This document shows, piece after piece, positions 16,239 to 26,182 of a DNA stretch of 64,000 nt. Both the position numbers and the translations under genes were made by a program. This DNA comes from CBHTSZ01 sp966095765 (lineage in GTDB: Bacteria; Patescibacteriota; Saccharimonadia; Saccharimonadales; Saccharimonadaceae), in NCBI GenBank assembly GCA_966095765.1, contig CBHTSZ010000004.1, positions 82,991-146,990 on the forward strand, given 5' to 3'. Each line of letters starts with the position of its first letter. Position 1 is the stretch's first letter. The notes below the pieces were generated by a model. The model was not told the origin of the DNA. It worked only from the letters and a program-made list of their open reading frames with translations, and ran no database searches.

Positions 16239-19150
16239 GTATCATAGGGATCCCGCGCTCAAAGGCAAAAAACTTCTTACTTCTTTTCCTGTTTGTTTTC
16301 GTGACAAGTTTCGCGGGCGTGAATCAGGTGTCGGCATTTAGCGAGACTTTTCCGGATTCGGCAGACACCGATCCGGCTTCTGGTTACAGCGACCAGCCCA
16401 ACATTTACGCTGTTAGCACAGAGAACAAATATGTGACTGAGTCAGATGCAGATCTTCGGGTCTGGTTCCCGACGAGCAGTACAAGCGGCAGTATTTCGAT
16501 ATACAACGGACACTTTTGTGATAGCAATGCCTATGACTACATGGAGACGGGTAGTTGGAGTGACTACGGTAATGGCGCTAATATTACGCGGTTCCATGTG
16601 TACCGTGCCGGTGTGACAATCGCGAGCGGTGACGGCTCACCAAGTAGCGACGAAGATCGTTACGGCAAAAAGAATCCAAGTGCTGGTTGTGGCCAGGTGC
16701 TGACATTTAACATCAGTAACCTCGATGGGGCGGCTCAGGAGAACGGCTACTACTACGTCAACCTTGATGTCAACTTTGCTTCAGGAACAAAGGGGGCGAT
16801 GAATTATTACAAGATTATAGCTAGTGGCGGGGCGTATGTAGGTCTGAGAGGTAATGAGAATACCGGTGCAGGCGGAGGCCACAGTACGACCCAGGAACAA
16901 GTAGACGCAGCGCCAGAGTTTGTTGATTACCGGTCAGTCTTCGGCACCCCCTGCGACATCAGTACAAATACAACAGCCACGGTTGTTCTCTTTGACATGG
17001 ACAACGCCGGTGGTAGCGGTGCACAGGACCCCCGTAGAGACGTTACGGTGCGAGTGTACGACGTAACGGGTGCCTCGGCTGTTGCCGTGCCCTGGAACGA
17101 CGGGACGTATGTGTGGACGCCGCAGGGGGACAACACGAGGGTATCTAAGAACTTTACCGCAAAGCCAGGACGCAAGTATCGGCTTGAGCTAAATAACGTG
17201 TACCGTAATAACACGGTTCAGTGGGCTGTGCCGTACTCACAGATCTTCCGTAAGAACTGTAGCTGGAATCTGACAGGCAGTGCCTTGATCAGTAGCGCAA
17301 CCAACCCGACGCCACAGACAGGGACGATAAATGTACGTCGTGGCACTAGCGCAACGTTCCACTTTGCGGTCACAAGGAGCGGTGCACCGGCGGCAAATAT
17401 TGATATCACCGAACAGTGGACGGCAGGTAACTCAGGTAATATCCAGACCTGGACTGATTATGACTTCGGACCAAACTGGGCAGATAACTATGTCTATACG
17501 ATTCCAGCAGGAGCCACCCCAGGAACCGACTACTGTGCACGTGTTATACATAGACCAAGATCTTCTACAGACGGCAATGCAGAAGGCAGCAATATCGTGT
17601 GTGCTAATGCAACTGAAGCGACCATGAGTGCTATCATCAACCTCACACCAGACGATACGCCGACTAACTATGTCGAGCCGGGAGAAACGGTTACTGCTGA
17701 AGCAGCTATCAACAATACGGGTACATCTGCTGGTAATATCCAGTACCTCCATGAGATGTGGTTTGAAACGGGCGCGCGCGATAACACCTATGATACTGAT
17801 GACCTTGCCTATCAGACTACGAACTGGCAGAACAGGACAGTAGGAGCGGGCAGTACCCCGGTAGTGAATACTTTTAGCCAAAGTACCTCATCGCCGCCAG
17901 CAAATGCAGCGTACGTTTGTTCTCGTCTCCAGATCCGGCGTCAAGCAGGCGACACCTCGATCATCAGTGTGGGTAGTGTTGCGAAATGTGTGCCAATCGG
18001 CAAGTCGCCGAGCCTGGCCGTCCCAAATGGTAGTGTTCGAACTGGCGGTAACTACGGCAGTGGCACGTGCCGGGTTTCGTTGCCTGTCATCGCGTCGGCC
18101 AACTACAGTAAGTACCAGCACTACTTTGGTGTGCTTGGCCACAAGTACCAGCGTGATGTTGCGAACCCGCACCACATGTACGTTGCAGATAGCGTCCTAT
18201 CCGTCGGTGATATCGATAATGTAGTTTCGATGAAAGCCGGCATAGGTACCGGTAAAGACACGCGGCTGCACTTTGCACGCGGTCCTGGTCCAGACCTCGC
18301 AGATGACAACGTCGTTGGCGGCGGGCAGTTCTACGGCTCCTTTAGTGATATCGACGACGCCGATGGCGCAACGGACAACGTGTTTGGTGAAAACCCTTTC
18401 CGTACACACTGCCTCACGGCACTTTTTGACGCGACCAGGTATCCGGCAGCGAAGGTGACTGACCCTGATGTTTCGACAGCGGCTCCATACGAACTGCCAG
18501 CGCCTGTTGCAATACCTGCAGGCAGCACCAACAGTGTGCAGGCTGTGACACTGAACTTTTGTGGTGATACGGCGAACCGCCTCCTGACATTGACTGGTCC
18601 AAGCGGTGGAGATTTGGTGCTTGCTCCGGGGCAGCAATATATCGTGCGTATCACCCAGGACGGCACTGGATGCAACAACTACCCGGTGTATGTCAAAATC
18701 AACAGCAACATCAAGTACAGTGGTACTGCAGATACTATCGACAAGCTACCCCAGTTCGTCTTCCTTGCTGGTACAACGTCAGGATCACGCGTCAATATCC
18801 AAGTGGATAACGCTGTCACGCGTCTTGACGGCATCTATGCAAACCGGGGCACGAACACGTCCGCGACCTTCCTGACCTGTGCGCAGCGCGCGAGTTCAGC
18901 GACTCGCTCAACGCTCGTTGCTATTAACAGCTTCAGCGACTGTAACAATCGTCTTCAGCTCAACGGTGCAGTTGTCCTCGGAGGACGTCTCAACCCATAC
19001 CGAACCTTCGGTCACCACCAGGCAGGTAACACTGAGCCGGCTGAGATGTTTAACCTCCGTGCTGACACGATCCTGAGTGATTACGCACGCGACCACTCTA
19101 GCTCGCAGCTCGAGGTGGTGAACCAACGTGAACTCGCACCGCGTTTTTAG
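16235..19150 (+). CDS. Large secreted protein upstream of pilM, candidate pilus-associated adhesin, 971 aa
   Basis: A signal peptide (hydrophobic ~13-33, VSAFSETFP) leads a very large beta-rich extracellular protein. It is rich in Asn, Thr, Gly and Tyr with scattered Cys, and has a beta-sandwich block near residues 460-560 resembling bacterial surface-repeat domains (ATMSAIINLTPDD...). The C-terminus (SDYARDHSSSQLEV, ending ELAPRF) has no helix or sortase motif. I associate this type of ending with Saccharibacteria surface proteins. It is translationally coupled to the TPR-like gene and sits 50 bp before pilM, so a role as pilus tip or cell-surface adhesin is plausible, comparable to PilY1, although no PilY1 propeller is visible. 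Confidence 0.7.
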   Translation: MSIIGIPRSKAKNFLLLFLFVFVTSFAGVNQVSAFSETFPDSADTDPASGYSDQPNIYAVSTENKYVTESDADLRVWFPTSSTSGSISIYNGHFCDSNAYDYMETGSWSDYGNGANITRFHVYRAGVTIASGDGSPSSDEDRYGKKNPSAGCGQVLTFNISNLDGAAQENGYYYVNLDVNFASGTKGAMNYYKIIASGGAYVGLRGNENTGAGGGHSTTQEQVDAAPEFVDYRSVFGTPCDISTNTTATVVLFDMDNAGGSGAQDPRRDVTVRVYDVTGASAVAVPWNDGTYVWTPQGDNTRVSKNFTAKPGRKYRLELNNVYRNNTVQWAVPYSQIFRKNCSWNLTGSALISSATNPTPQTGTINVRRGTSATFHFAVTRSGAPAANIDITEQWTAGNSGNIQTWTDYDFGPNWADNYVYTIPAGATPGTDYCARVIHRPRSSTDGNAEGSNIVCANATEATMSAIINLTPDDTPTNYVEPGETVTAEAAINNTGTSAGNIQYLHEMWFETGARDNTYDTDDLAYQTTNWQNRTVGAGSTPVVNTFSQSTSSPPANAAYVCSRLQIRRQAGDTSIISVGSVAKCVPIGKSPSLAVPNGSVRTGGNYGSGTCRVSLPVIASANYSKYQHYFGVLGHKYQRDVANPHHMYVADSVLSVGDIDNVVSMKAGIGTGKDTRLHFARGPGPDLADDNVVGGGQFYGSFSDIDDADGATDNVFGENPFRTHCLTALFDATRYPAAKVTDPDVSTAAPYELPAPVAIPAGSTNSVQAVTLNFCGDTANRLLTLTGPSGGDLVLAPGQQYIVRITQDGTGCNNYPVYVKINSNIKYSGTADTIDKLPQFVFLAGTTSGSRVNIQVDNAVTRLDGIYANRGTNTSATFLTCAQRASSATRSTLVAINSFSDCNNRLQLNGAVVLGGRLNPYRTFGHHQAGNTEPAEMFNLRADTILSDYARDHSSSQLEVVNQRELAPRF

Positions 19151-19160
19151 CGAAAAAACA

Positions 19161-19190
19161 TTGGAACAATCCAAGATGCTTATGTATAAT
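19161..19190 (+). promoter_or_regulatory. pilM operon promoter
   Basis: TTGGAA and TATAAT are 18 bp apart. The -10 ends 10 nt before the pilM ATG, so the operon mRNA would be almost leaderless. Confidence 0.7.
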
Positions 19191-19200
19191 AACCACTAGT

Positions 19201-20244
19201 ATGAAGTTATTTTCTTCGGTGGGCGACTGTTTTGCATTGGATATTGGTACGACTGCCGTACGAGTAGTCCAACTTACGGGCGGAAATGGCTCGTGGTCAC
19301 TAGATCGATATGTGTCGATACCAGTTGATATCAAGGTGAGCAGCTCTGATGCGCCACAGGACCAACACAAACTTGGTGAGATTATCATGACGGCAGTAGG
19401 ACAGGCTGGGGTTAAAGCTCGAGACGTTATCATCGGCGTTCCATCGGACAAGATGTTCGCTACGGTTATCGAGCTGCCTGAGATGGCGCAAAACGAATTA
19501 GCAGCCACAATCAAGTACCAGGCAGAGCAGTACATCCCAATGAGCCTCGAAGAGGCAAAGGTTGACTGGGCGCTGCTCGGCAAGTCAGTGAATGACGCGA
19601 CGAAGAACGAGATCTTGCTCACGAGTGTCCAGAACTCATTTACCGAATCACGACTCGACCTCATCGAGGGACTCGGATTTAACGTACTTGCAATCGAACC
19701 AGACTCGCTCGCGCTGACACGAGCACTCTTGCCATCAAACGTCGGTGACGCACGCGTTATCGTCGAGATCGGTGACTTTACGACGGATATCATCGTCACC
19801 TACGGTGATGCGCCGCGCCTCATGCGTTCGCTCCCGACAGGTATGCAAGGGTTCGTAAAGGCAACAGCTCAGAACCTCAACATCAAACCCGAGCAATCTG
19901 CTCAGTTCATCATGAAGTTTGGCCTCCAGCAGGACAAGCTCGAAGGCCAGGTCTTCAGGGCACTGCAGCCAACAGTTGATCAGCTGGTTGTTGAGATCGA
20001 GAAGTCAGTGAAGTTCTTCCAGACTAAGTATCCGAGCGTGCCGGTTGGTGGCTTGATCCTCTCAAACTACGGCGTCACGATCACCGGCTTTAGCGACTAC
20101 GTCAGCCAAAAACTTGGACTCCGTAGCGAACTCGGTAACCCATGGCAGCGTGTTCGGGTGAGCGCAAGTGACCAGGCAAATCTCCAGCAGCTTTCGTCAC
20201 AGTTTGCGGTTGCGATCGGTCTTGCGCAGCGAGGAGGAGAGTAG
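19201..20244 (+). CDS. pilM: Type IV pilus assembly protein PilM
   Basis: Cytoplasmic actin-like ATPase that links the PilB/PilC motor to PilN. The 347 aa have the N-terminal nucleotide-binding motif LDIGTTAVRVVQL and the SHS2/actin core (EQYIPMSLEEAKVDWALLG, VIVEIGDFTTDIIV). First gene of pilM-N-O-(79 aa)-pilB-pilT-pilC, tightly spaced (3 nt to pilN). No Shine-Dalgarno at the ATG. Confidence 0.95.
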   Translation: MKLFSSVGDCFALDIGTTAVRVVQLTGGNGSWSLDRYVSIPVDIKVSSSDAPQDQHKLGEIIMTAVGQAGVKARDVIIGVPSDKMFATVIELPEMAQNELAATIKYQAEQYIPMSLEEAKVDWALLGKSVNDATKNEILLTSVQNSFTESRLDLIEGLGFNVLAIEPDSLALTRALLPSNVGDARVIVEIGDFTTDIIVTYGDAPRLMRSLPTGMQGFVKATAQNLNIKPEQSAQFIMKFGLQQDKLEGQVFRALQPTVDQLVVEIEKSVKFFQTKYPSVPVGGLILSNYGVTITGFSDYVSQKLGLRSELGNPWQRVRVSASDQANLQQLSSQFAVAIGLAQRGGE

Positions 20245-20247
20245 GCT

Positions 20248-20976
20248 ATGATTCAACTAAATCTCCTCCCTGATATCAAGCTCGAGTACCAGAAAGCACG
20301 ACGCACTCAGGCCAAGGTTGTGAGCGGTGCAATCTTGGTTAGTATCGTGTCTGCCGGTGCTGTTGTACTAGCAGTCATGTGGGTCTACGGTATCCAGGGC
20401 CTCCAGAAATCTCAGCTGACGAAAAATATCGACAAAAAATACAGTGAGCTTAGTTCAATCAAAGACATCGACAAGTATGTGACAGTGCAGAGCCAGCTCG
20501 CTAATATCAGCGGCCTTCACTCGCAAAAGATCATCACCTCACGCATTTTCGACGTCATGGCAAAGCTCAACCCTAAGGCGCCAAACAACGTCCGTCTTTC
20601 GGGGGTTAACATCGATACGACTACCTCCACTATGACCCTTGATGGCCAGACCGACTCTTACACTGGTCTTGAAACGTTCCGTGATACGCTCAAGAACGCT
20701 TCACTTAGCTACGCGACGACTGGCTCGAACCAGACGACCACCGAGCCGCTCTTTACTCCGGACAGCGTCACCATCCTTACACAGGGTGTCGGCAAGACAG
20801 GAGAGAGTAAAGTGCTCGTCAGCTTCAAGATATCTGCCCAATACAACCCGAAAGTATTCGCTCGTGACAGCAGTAATATCTCTGTCATCGTGCCGAACAA
20901 AGAAACGACTCAGTCAAAAGAGGATGCCCCGAGCGTATTCAGCCAGGCTGAGGCTATCACAGAAGGAGGCCAATAA
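20248..20976 (+). CDS. pilN: Type IV pilus assembly protein PilN
   Basis: Inner-membrane protein with a short cytoplasmic start (IQLNLLPDIKLEYQKARR) that docks into PilM. One membrane helix (~25-50) follows, then a coiled-coil/ferredoxin-like external domain. At 242 aa it is slightly longer than the usual ~180-200, because of an extended Ser/Gln-rich C-terminus. It overlaps pilO by 1 nt (TAATG). Confidence 0.92.
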   Translation: MIQLNLLPDIKLEYQKARRTQAKVVSGAILVSIVSAGAVVLAVMWVYGIQGLQKSQLTKNIDKKYSELSSIKDIDKYVTVQSQLANISGLHSQKIITSRIFDVMAKLNPKAPNNVRLSGVNIDTTTSTMTLDGQTDSYTGLETFRDTLKNASLSYATTGSNQTTTEPLFTPDSVTILTQGVGKTGESKVLVSFKISAQYNPKVFARDSSNISVIVPNKETTQSKEDAPSVFSQAEAITEGGQ

Positions 20977-21698
20977 TGCCTGAGAGCAATACTCCACAAA
21001 CGCCTCAAAAAGCTGCTGACCAATCAGCATTAACTGGTCTCAGTAAACGACAGCAGCTTAAAAAGACCAACCAGAACATTTTCATCTGGGTAACCGTTGC
21101 CGCGGTCGTACTCGCTTTTAGTGTCGTTGCGCTCCAGTTCCTTATCCGACAAGGGCTCTTCAACAACAAGATCATTGGTGAGCAGCAAAAGACCGTGCGT
21201 GCTCTTGATGAGAGCAAGAAGAACTTTGATGGGCTAAAGCGCAACGTCGACGCGTTGCTCGCAGACTCGAAACTCTCCGCACTGCGCGCCAACCCCGAAG
21301 ACAACTCCCTCCAGGTAGTACTCGATGCGCTTCCAACGAGCGGTGATCCGACAAGTTTCTCTAACTCGCTCTACAACAAAATACTGCCTCGTCATGGTGT
21401 TACGATCAATGCCGTCAGTGCCGGTGTTGCAGGGGCAACTGATCCAGCTGCAGCAGCGACACCGACACCTGTAGCTGGTAGCGAGGCGTTGCCACTTCCA
21501 TTCAACATATCGTTTATTGGAAATGCCGACCAACTTCGAAATACCCTCATGGATATCGAAAAGACTATTCGTCCGATGGTCATTCGACAGGTGAATATAT
21601 CGGCTGGAGAAGGTCAGATTGAGGTAAGTGCGCAAGGTGAGACCTACTACCTACCGCGCAGCACTGTAAAACTTGGAGAGAAAACGATAAAGCCATGA
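20976..21698 (+). CDS. pilO: Type IV pilus assembly protein PilO
   Basis: The 240 aa have a ~35-residue cytoplasmic head, one membrane helix (~37-60), a coiled coil (EQQKTVRALDESKKNFDGLKR) and a PilO-type ferredoxin-like domain (LPFNISFIGNADQLRNTLMDIEKT). PilO pairs with PilN in the inner-membrane alignment complex. A Thr/Pro/Ala-rich insert splits the C-terminal domain. It overlaps the next gene by 4 nt. Confidence 0.92.
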   Translation: MPESNTPQTPQKAADQSALTGLSKRQQLKKTNQNIFIWVTVAAVVLAFSVVALQFLIRQGLFNNKIIGEQQKTVRALDESKKNFDGLKRNVDALLADSKLSALRANPEDNSLQVVLDALPTSGDPTSFSNSLYNKILPRHGVTINAVSAGVAGATDPAAAATPTPVAGSEALPLPFNISFIGNADQLRNTLMDIEKTIRPMVIRQVNISAGEGQIEVSAQGETYYLPRSTVKLGEKTIKP

Positions 21699-21934
21699 AT
21701 AAGAATAACTTCGCTATCCTCATCCTGATCGTTGCAATTGCAGCGGGTGTTGGCTACAGTGTCGGCAATGCACTTCTTGGTGGTAAGTCCCTAAAACCCG
21801 TCACTGTAAAGACGGCAGCTCCTATCGCTTCAGAAGTTAGCAAGCCAGAAGCATCGGTATTTTCCGAAGATGCTATTAACCCGACGGTTCGGATTACGAT
21901 CGGCGATAATACTGACGATCCACTGGATAACTAG
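21695..21934 (+). CDS. Small single-pass membrane protein in the pil operon, 79 aa
   Basis: One N-terminal membrane helix (~7-29) and an acidic external tail of about 50 residues. It occupies the place where PilP sits in diderm operons, but it has neither lipobox nor PilP beta-fold, which fits a cell without outer membrane. It overlaps pilO by 4 nt and is 8 nt from pilB, so membership in the pilus machine is likely though its role is unknown. Confidence 0.75.
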   Translation: MNKNNFAILILIVAIAAGVGYSVGNALLGGKSLKPVTVKTAAPIASEVSKPEASVFSEDAINPTVRITIGDNTDDPLDN

Positions 21935-21942
21935 GGGGCTCT

Positions 21943-23760
21943 ATGGCGGTACTAACCGACGAGATCCAAACAAAGCTTGAACAACTCTTCATTGAGCAAA
22001 AGATGCTCACTCCTGATGCAATCGCAGCTGCGAAGGCCAAGGCGAAAACCACTGGCTCGCCGCTTTTGACGCAGCTTGTCCAAGACAAAGTCATCACAAA
22101 CGAGGACCTCACACGAGGTATTGCGACGGTTAGCCAGGTTGCTTACGTGAACCTGACGAACACCGATATTGATCAGGAGACGTTAAAGCTCCTGCCAAAA
22201 GACATCGCTGAGCGTTACATGGCGGTGCCACTCGGGACACTCAAATCATCCACTGTTGGCGGAACACCTCGACTTGCTGTCGCGATGCTCGATGCCAATA
22301 ACGTCCAGGCAGTCGACTTTTTGGCGAACAAGATCCGTAAGCCGATCAAGGTATACATGGCCTCCGAGGAGGGGATTCAGCACATCCTCGACCAATACGG
22401 GGCAGATCTGACCGAGGGGGTTACTGAGGTTCTCGCTTCGGATGTCGATACGTCTCCTGCTGGAGCAAAGCAAGCAGCCGAAGAGCGCAAAGACGCTGAA
22501 AGCGCTGCGCTCGTCATAAAACAAGACTCACCGATTACAAGGGCATTGAACACGATTCTCGAGTACGCTGTACGCGCCAGGGCGTCTGACATCCATATCG
22601 AACCAACAGAGATAGAACTCAAGATTCGCTGTCGTATCGACGGTGTGCTTCGCGAGATCATGAAACTGCCAAAAGGTATCGAACCGGCACTTATCTCTCG
22701 TATCAAGATCCTCAGTAACCTCAAGATTGACGAACACCGCGTTCCGCAGGACGGTCAGTTTGCAGTTCACGTCGCAGGCAAGGATGTCGACCTTCGTATC
22801 GCGATCAGCCCAGTCGTATGGGGCGAGCAGGTGGTCATCCGTCTGCTCGACAAATCTGGCAACAGCTTCAAGCTCGAAGAGATGGGCTACGCCGGCCGCG
22901 CCCTCCGGACGATCCGAAAGGGTATCAAAAAACCAAACGGCATGATCCTGACTTCGGGACCGACTGGTTCCGGTAAGTCGACCAGTCTCTATGCGCTCGT
23001 TCAGGAGATCAAAGACGATACGGTAAATATCGTGACGCTTGAGGATCCAGTCGAATACAAGATGAACGGTGTTAACCAGATCCAGGTAAACACAGAGGTA
23101 GGACTGACCTTTGCAGCAGGGCTTCGTTCAATTCTCCGTCAAGACCCTGACGTCGTGATGGTTGGTGAGATTCGTGACAAAGAAACAGCAACGCTGGCCG
23201 TCCAGGCGGCACTGACTGGTCACCTCGTGTTTAGCACGCTGCACACTAACTCCGCTGCCGGAGTGTTGCCACGTCTCCTCGACATGGGTATCGAGCCGTT
23301 CTTGATTGCCAGTACCGTCAACACGGTAATCGGTCAGCGTCTCGTGCGTCGCATCGGCGAGGACAAGGAGACGTACCAGTCATCCGAGCTCGAGACCAAG
23401 AGTATTCAGGAAAATCTCGGCATGATCCTGCCAAAGACTGCTGCCGAGGTAGCTGCCGTATCTCAAGACTTAGGATATAAAGACCTTCCGCTTGCGAACC
23501 AAACCGCTTATACTTTGACTAAGGGTAAAGATAGCAAGCAGACACCCGGTGGATACAAGGGACGCCTTGGGCTCTACGAAGTCATGGATATTAGTGAAAA
23601 TATCCAGTCGCTCATCATCAAACATGCGACAAGTGCTGAGATCCAGCGCCAAGCGATCGCAGAAGGAATGGTGACGATGCGCCAAGATGGATATCTCAAG
23701 GCGTTGCAGGGGCTTACGACGATAGAGGAAGTAAACCGCGTGGCTGCAAACATGGCATAA
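21943..23760 (+). CDS. pilB: Type IV pilus extension ATPase PilB
   Basis: GspE-family hexameric motor driving pilus assembly. The 605 aa have an MshEN/GspE N-terminal domain (~1-150), Walker A GPTGSGKSTS at ~340, the Asp box, Walker B VVMVGEIRDKETA and the His box. The CxxC zinc motif usually found in PilB is replaced by a longer Cys-free insert around residues 470-530. It follows the small membrane protein by 8 nt and precedes pilT by 17 nt. Confidence 0.96.
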   Translation: MAVLTDEIQTKLEQLFIEQKMLTPDAIAAAKAKAKTTGSPLLTQLVQDKVITNEDLTRGIATVSQVAYVNLTNTDIDQETLKLLPKDIAERYMAVPLGTLKSSTVGGTPRLAVAMLDANNVQAVDFLANKIRKPIKVYMASEEGIQHILDQYGADLTEGVTEVLASDVDTSPAGAKQAAEERKDAESAALVIKQDSPITRALNTILEYAVRARASDIHIEPTEIELKIRCRIDGVLREIMKLPKGIEPALISRIKILSNLKIDEHRVPQDGQFAVHVAGKDVDLRIAISPVVWGEQVVIRLLDKSGNSFKLEEMGYAGRALRTIRKGIKKPNGMILTSGPTGSGKSTSLYALVQEIKDDTVNIVTLEDPVEYKMNGVNQIQVNTEVGLTFAAGLRSILRQDPDVVMVGEIRDKETATLAVQAALTGHLVFSTLHTNSAAGVLPRLLDMGIEPFLIASTVNTVIGQRLVRRIGEDKETYQSSELETKSIQENLGMILPKTAAEVAAVSQDLGYKDLPLANQTAYTLTKGKDSKQTPGGYKGRLGLYEVMDISENIQSLIIKHATSAEIQRQAIAEGMVTMRQDGYLKALQGLTTIEEVNRVAANMA

Positions 23761-23777
23761 GGAGTGGGGAAGAAGAT

Positions 23778-24851
23778 ATGGAACAAAAACAAGACTTACG
23801 CATCGAAACGCTACTTGAGGACGTGATCCGCAAGCGTGCTTCTGACCTGCACCTTCAGGTCGGGCTGCCGCCGATGCTGCGTATCGATGGTTCTCTGACG
23901 GCAGTGCCAGGCATCCAGCCTCTCGATGAAGAAGGGGTTGAAAAGCTTGTCTTCGCTATCCTCGACCAGGACCAGCAGCAGATCCTCATGAAGGATAAGG
24001 AGTTCGACTTCAGCTTCGCCTTCGGTGACCTCGGCCGTTTCCGTGTGAATGCCTTCCACGAGCGTGGTAACCTCGCGGCTGCACTGCGTCTCATTCCAAA
24101 CGAAATCAAGACCATTGCCGAGCTCGGCATGCCGCAGATCGTAAACAACTTCGCAACCTACCCACGTGGCCTCGTGCTCGTGACTGGTCCGACCGGCTCG
24201 GGAAAGTCGACAACGCTCGCAGCGATCATCGACCAGATCAATACTGATAAATCACACCACATCATCACGATCGAGGACCCGATCGAGTTTACGCACAAGT
24301 CGAAAAAATCAGTTGTCGTACAGCGTGAAGTTCACTACGATACGTACTCGTTTAGTGCCGCGCTTCGTTCAAGCCTCCGTCAAGACCCTGACGTCGTGCT
24401 CATCGGTGAGATGCGTGACCTTGAAACGATTTCGGCAGCGATCACGATCGCTGAGACAGGTCACCTTGTCTTTGCAACACTGCACACCAACAGCGCGGCC
24501 CAGTCGATCGACCGTATGATTGACGTCTTCCCGCCACATCAGCAGCCACAGATCCGGGCGCAGCTCGCAAACATCCTCATGGCTATCTGTTCCCAGCGCC
24601 TCGTACCAATGATCGGTGGTGGTCGAGCGGTAGCTGCGGAAATCCTTGTGGCGACTCCGGCAGTCCGTAATATCATCCGTGAAGGCAAGACACACCAGCT
24701 CGATGCAGTGATCCAGACCGGTGGTGATCAGGGGATGCAGTCTATGGATAAGACCCTTGTGGGTCTCGTACAGGCAGGGCAGGTTACCTTCGAGGAAGCA
24801 CGAAACTTCGCAGTCGACCTCACAGAATTTGACAGGATGATGAGGGGCTAG
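23778..24851 (+). CDS. pilT: Type IV pilus retraction ATPase PilT
   Basis: Retraction motor of the pilus. The 357 aa show Walker A GPTGSGKST (~135), Walker B VVLIGEMRDLET, and AVRNIIREGK, the PilT-specific AIRNLIRE signature that separates retraction from extension ATPases. Its presence next to pilB predicts dynamic pili for twitching, host attachment or DNA uptake. Three nt separate it from pilC. Confidence 0.96.
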   Translation: MEQKQDLRIETLLEDVIRKRASDLHLQVGLPPMLRIDGSLTAVPGIQPLDEEGVEKLVFAILDQDQQQILMKDKEFDFSFAFGDLGRFRVNAFHERGNLAAALRLIPNEIKTIAELGMPQIVNNFATYPRGLVLVTGPTGSGKSTTLAAIIDQINTDKSHHIITIEDPIEFTHKSKKSVVVQREVHYDTYSFSAALRSSLRQDPDVVLIGEMRDLETISAAITIAETGHLVFATLHTNSAAQSIDRMIDVFPPHQQPQIRAQLANILMAICSQRLVPMIGGGRAVAAEILVATPAVRNIIREGKTHQLDAVIQTGGDQGMQSMDKTLVGLVQAGQVTFEEARNFAVDLTEFDRMMRG

Positions 24852-24854
24852 ACG

Positions 24855-26066
24855 GTGTTAAACTTTACCTATAAAGCCAGGGACCTCGCGAGCAACAAAG
24901 TTATCAGCTCGACAGTGCAGGCCGAGTCAGAGGCCGAAGCAGGCAAACTCCTCATGGGACGAAACCTTGTGCCGCTCTCGATCACGCCCGAAGGTGAAAG
25001 CGCCGGTATTCTCGATAAATTTACGAACCGTATCTCTACGAAAGACCGTGTTGTCTTTACCAGGCAGTTGTCGACACTGATCGGCGCAGGCTTGCCGCTC
25101 ACGCAGAGCCTCCATACCGTACAGGAACAAACGACGAACAAAAAGCTTAAAGCAATTGTTCAAAACATCATCTCAAGTGTTGAGGCTGGTAGTACACTAG
25201 CAAACGCCTTCGATAAGGAAGGTATCTTCAGTGAACTGTTTATTGCGCTCATTGCAGCCGGTGAGGTGAGTGGTACGCTCGATAAAGCCCTTGAGCGTAT
25301 CGCGAACCAGCAGGAGAAAGACGCTGAGATCGCAAGCAAGGTGCGCGGTGCTATGGTGTATCCGGGTATCGTACTTGGTGTCATGGTCGGTGTTGTGGTC
25401 TTCATGCTCACAAACGTCGTGCCGCAGATCGAAAATCTCTACGATAGTCTCGGAAAAGACCTACCATTCCTGACCCAGCTCATGGTCAACGCAGCCCATG
25501 CACTCACTAAATACTGGTACATAATGGTTATCGTACTTGGCGTCGGGTTCTTTTATCTCAAGCGCTACGTCAAAACACCGAGTGGAAAACGTCAGGCAGA
25601 CACACTTAAGCTCAAGTTGCCGCTCTTTGGCAACCTCTTTAGTATTCTATTCATGGCGCGCTTTACTCGCACCGGCGAGACGCTCCTTATGAGTGGTGTG
25701 CCGATGCTCGAAATGCTCAGGATCGCAGGGCAATCGGTTGGAAATATCCCAGTCCAAGAAGCGCTCGCACGAACGTCAGAAAAGGTAAAGAGTGGTAAAT
25801 CACTCGCAAAGTCCCTCAAAAATGAACCACTTATCCTCCCGCTCGTACCTCAAATGATCAGCATCGGTGAGCAATCGGGTGGCGTTGACACGATGATGGG
25901 CAAGGCAGCGACTTTCTATGAAAATGAGCTTGATAACGCGATCAAGAACATCTCGACTGCTATCGAGCCGATCCTGATGGTCTGTCTCGCGGTCGTAGCC
26001 GGTGGTATGGTTGGAGCGATTCTGTTCCCGATCTATAGCCTCGTCGGTAATAACGGCATTAGCTAG
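24855..26066 (+). CDS. pilC: Type IV pilus inner-membrane platform protein PilC
   Basis: GspF-family platform on which PilB and PilT act. The 403 aa start at GTG and contain two repeated GspF domains (~65-190 and ~265-390) with membrane helices near 165-190, 215-235 and 375-395. Motifs typical of the family are FTRQLSTLIGAGLPL and FTRTGETLLMSGVPML. Last gene of the pilM operon. Confidence 0.96.
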   Translation: MLNFTYKARDLASNKVISSTVQAESEAEAGKLLMGRNLVPLSITPEGESAGILDKFTNRISTKDRVVFTRQLSTLIGAGLPLTQSLHTVQEQTTNKKLKAIVQNIISSVEAGSTLANAFDKEGIFSELFIALIAAGEVSGTLDKALERIANQQEKDAEIASKVRGAMVYPGIVLGVMVGVVVFMLTNVVPQIENLYDSLGKDLPFLTQLMVNAAHALTKYWYIMVIVLGVGFFYLKRYVKTPSGKRQADTLKLKLPLFGNLFSILFMARFTRTGETLLMSGVPMLEMLRIAGQSVGNIPVQEALARTSEKVKSGKSLAKSLKNEPLILPLVPQMISIGEQSGGVDTMMGKAATFYENELDNAIKNISTAIEPILMVCLAVVAGGMVGAILFPIYSLVGNNGIS

Positions 26067-26079
26067 AGATAGAAAACTA

Positions 26080-26108
26080 TTGCATCGTACAGGGCGACTA
26101 TATACAAT
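26080..26108 (+). promoter_or_regulatory. Separate promoter of the major pilin gene
   Basis: TTGCAT and TACAAT are 17 bp apart, the same boxes as ftsK P1. The leader holds a TATGGG/CCCATA hairpin (26118-26133), which may stabilise the pilin mRNA. Confidence 0.7.
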
Positions 26109-26182
26109 CATAAGCAGTATGGGTATGCCCATAGGTATTACAAATTCAGTAAGCACTAACCGAAAGGGTGGGAAATAGTAGC

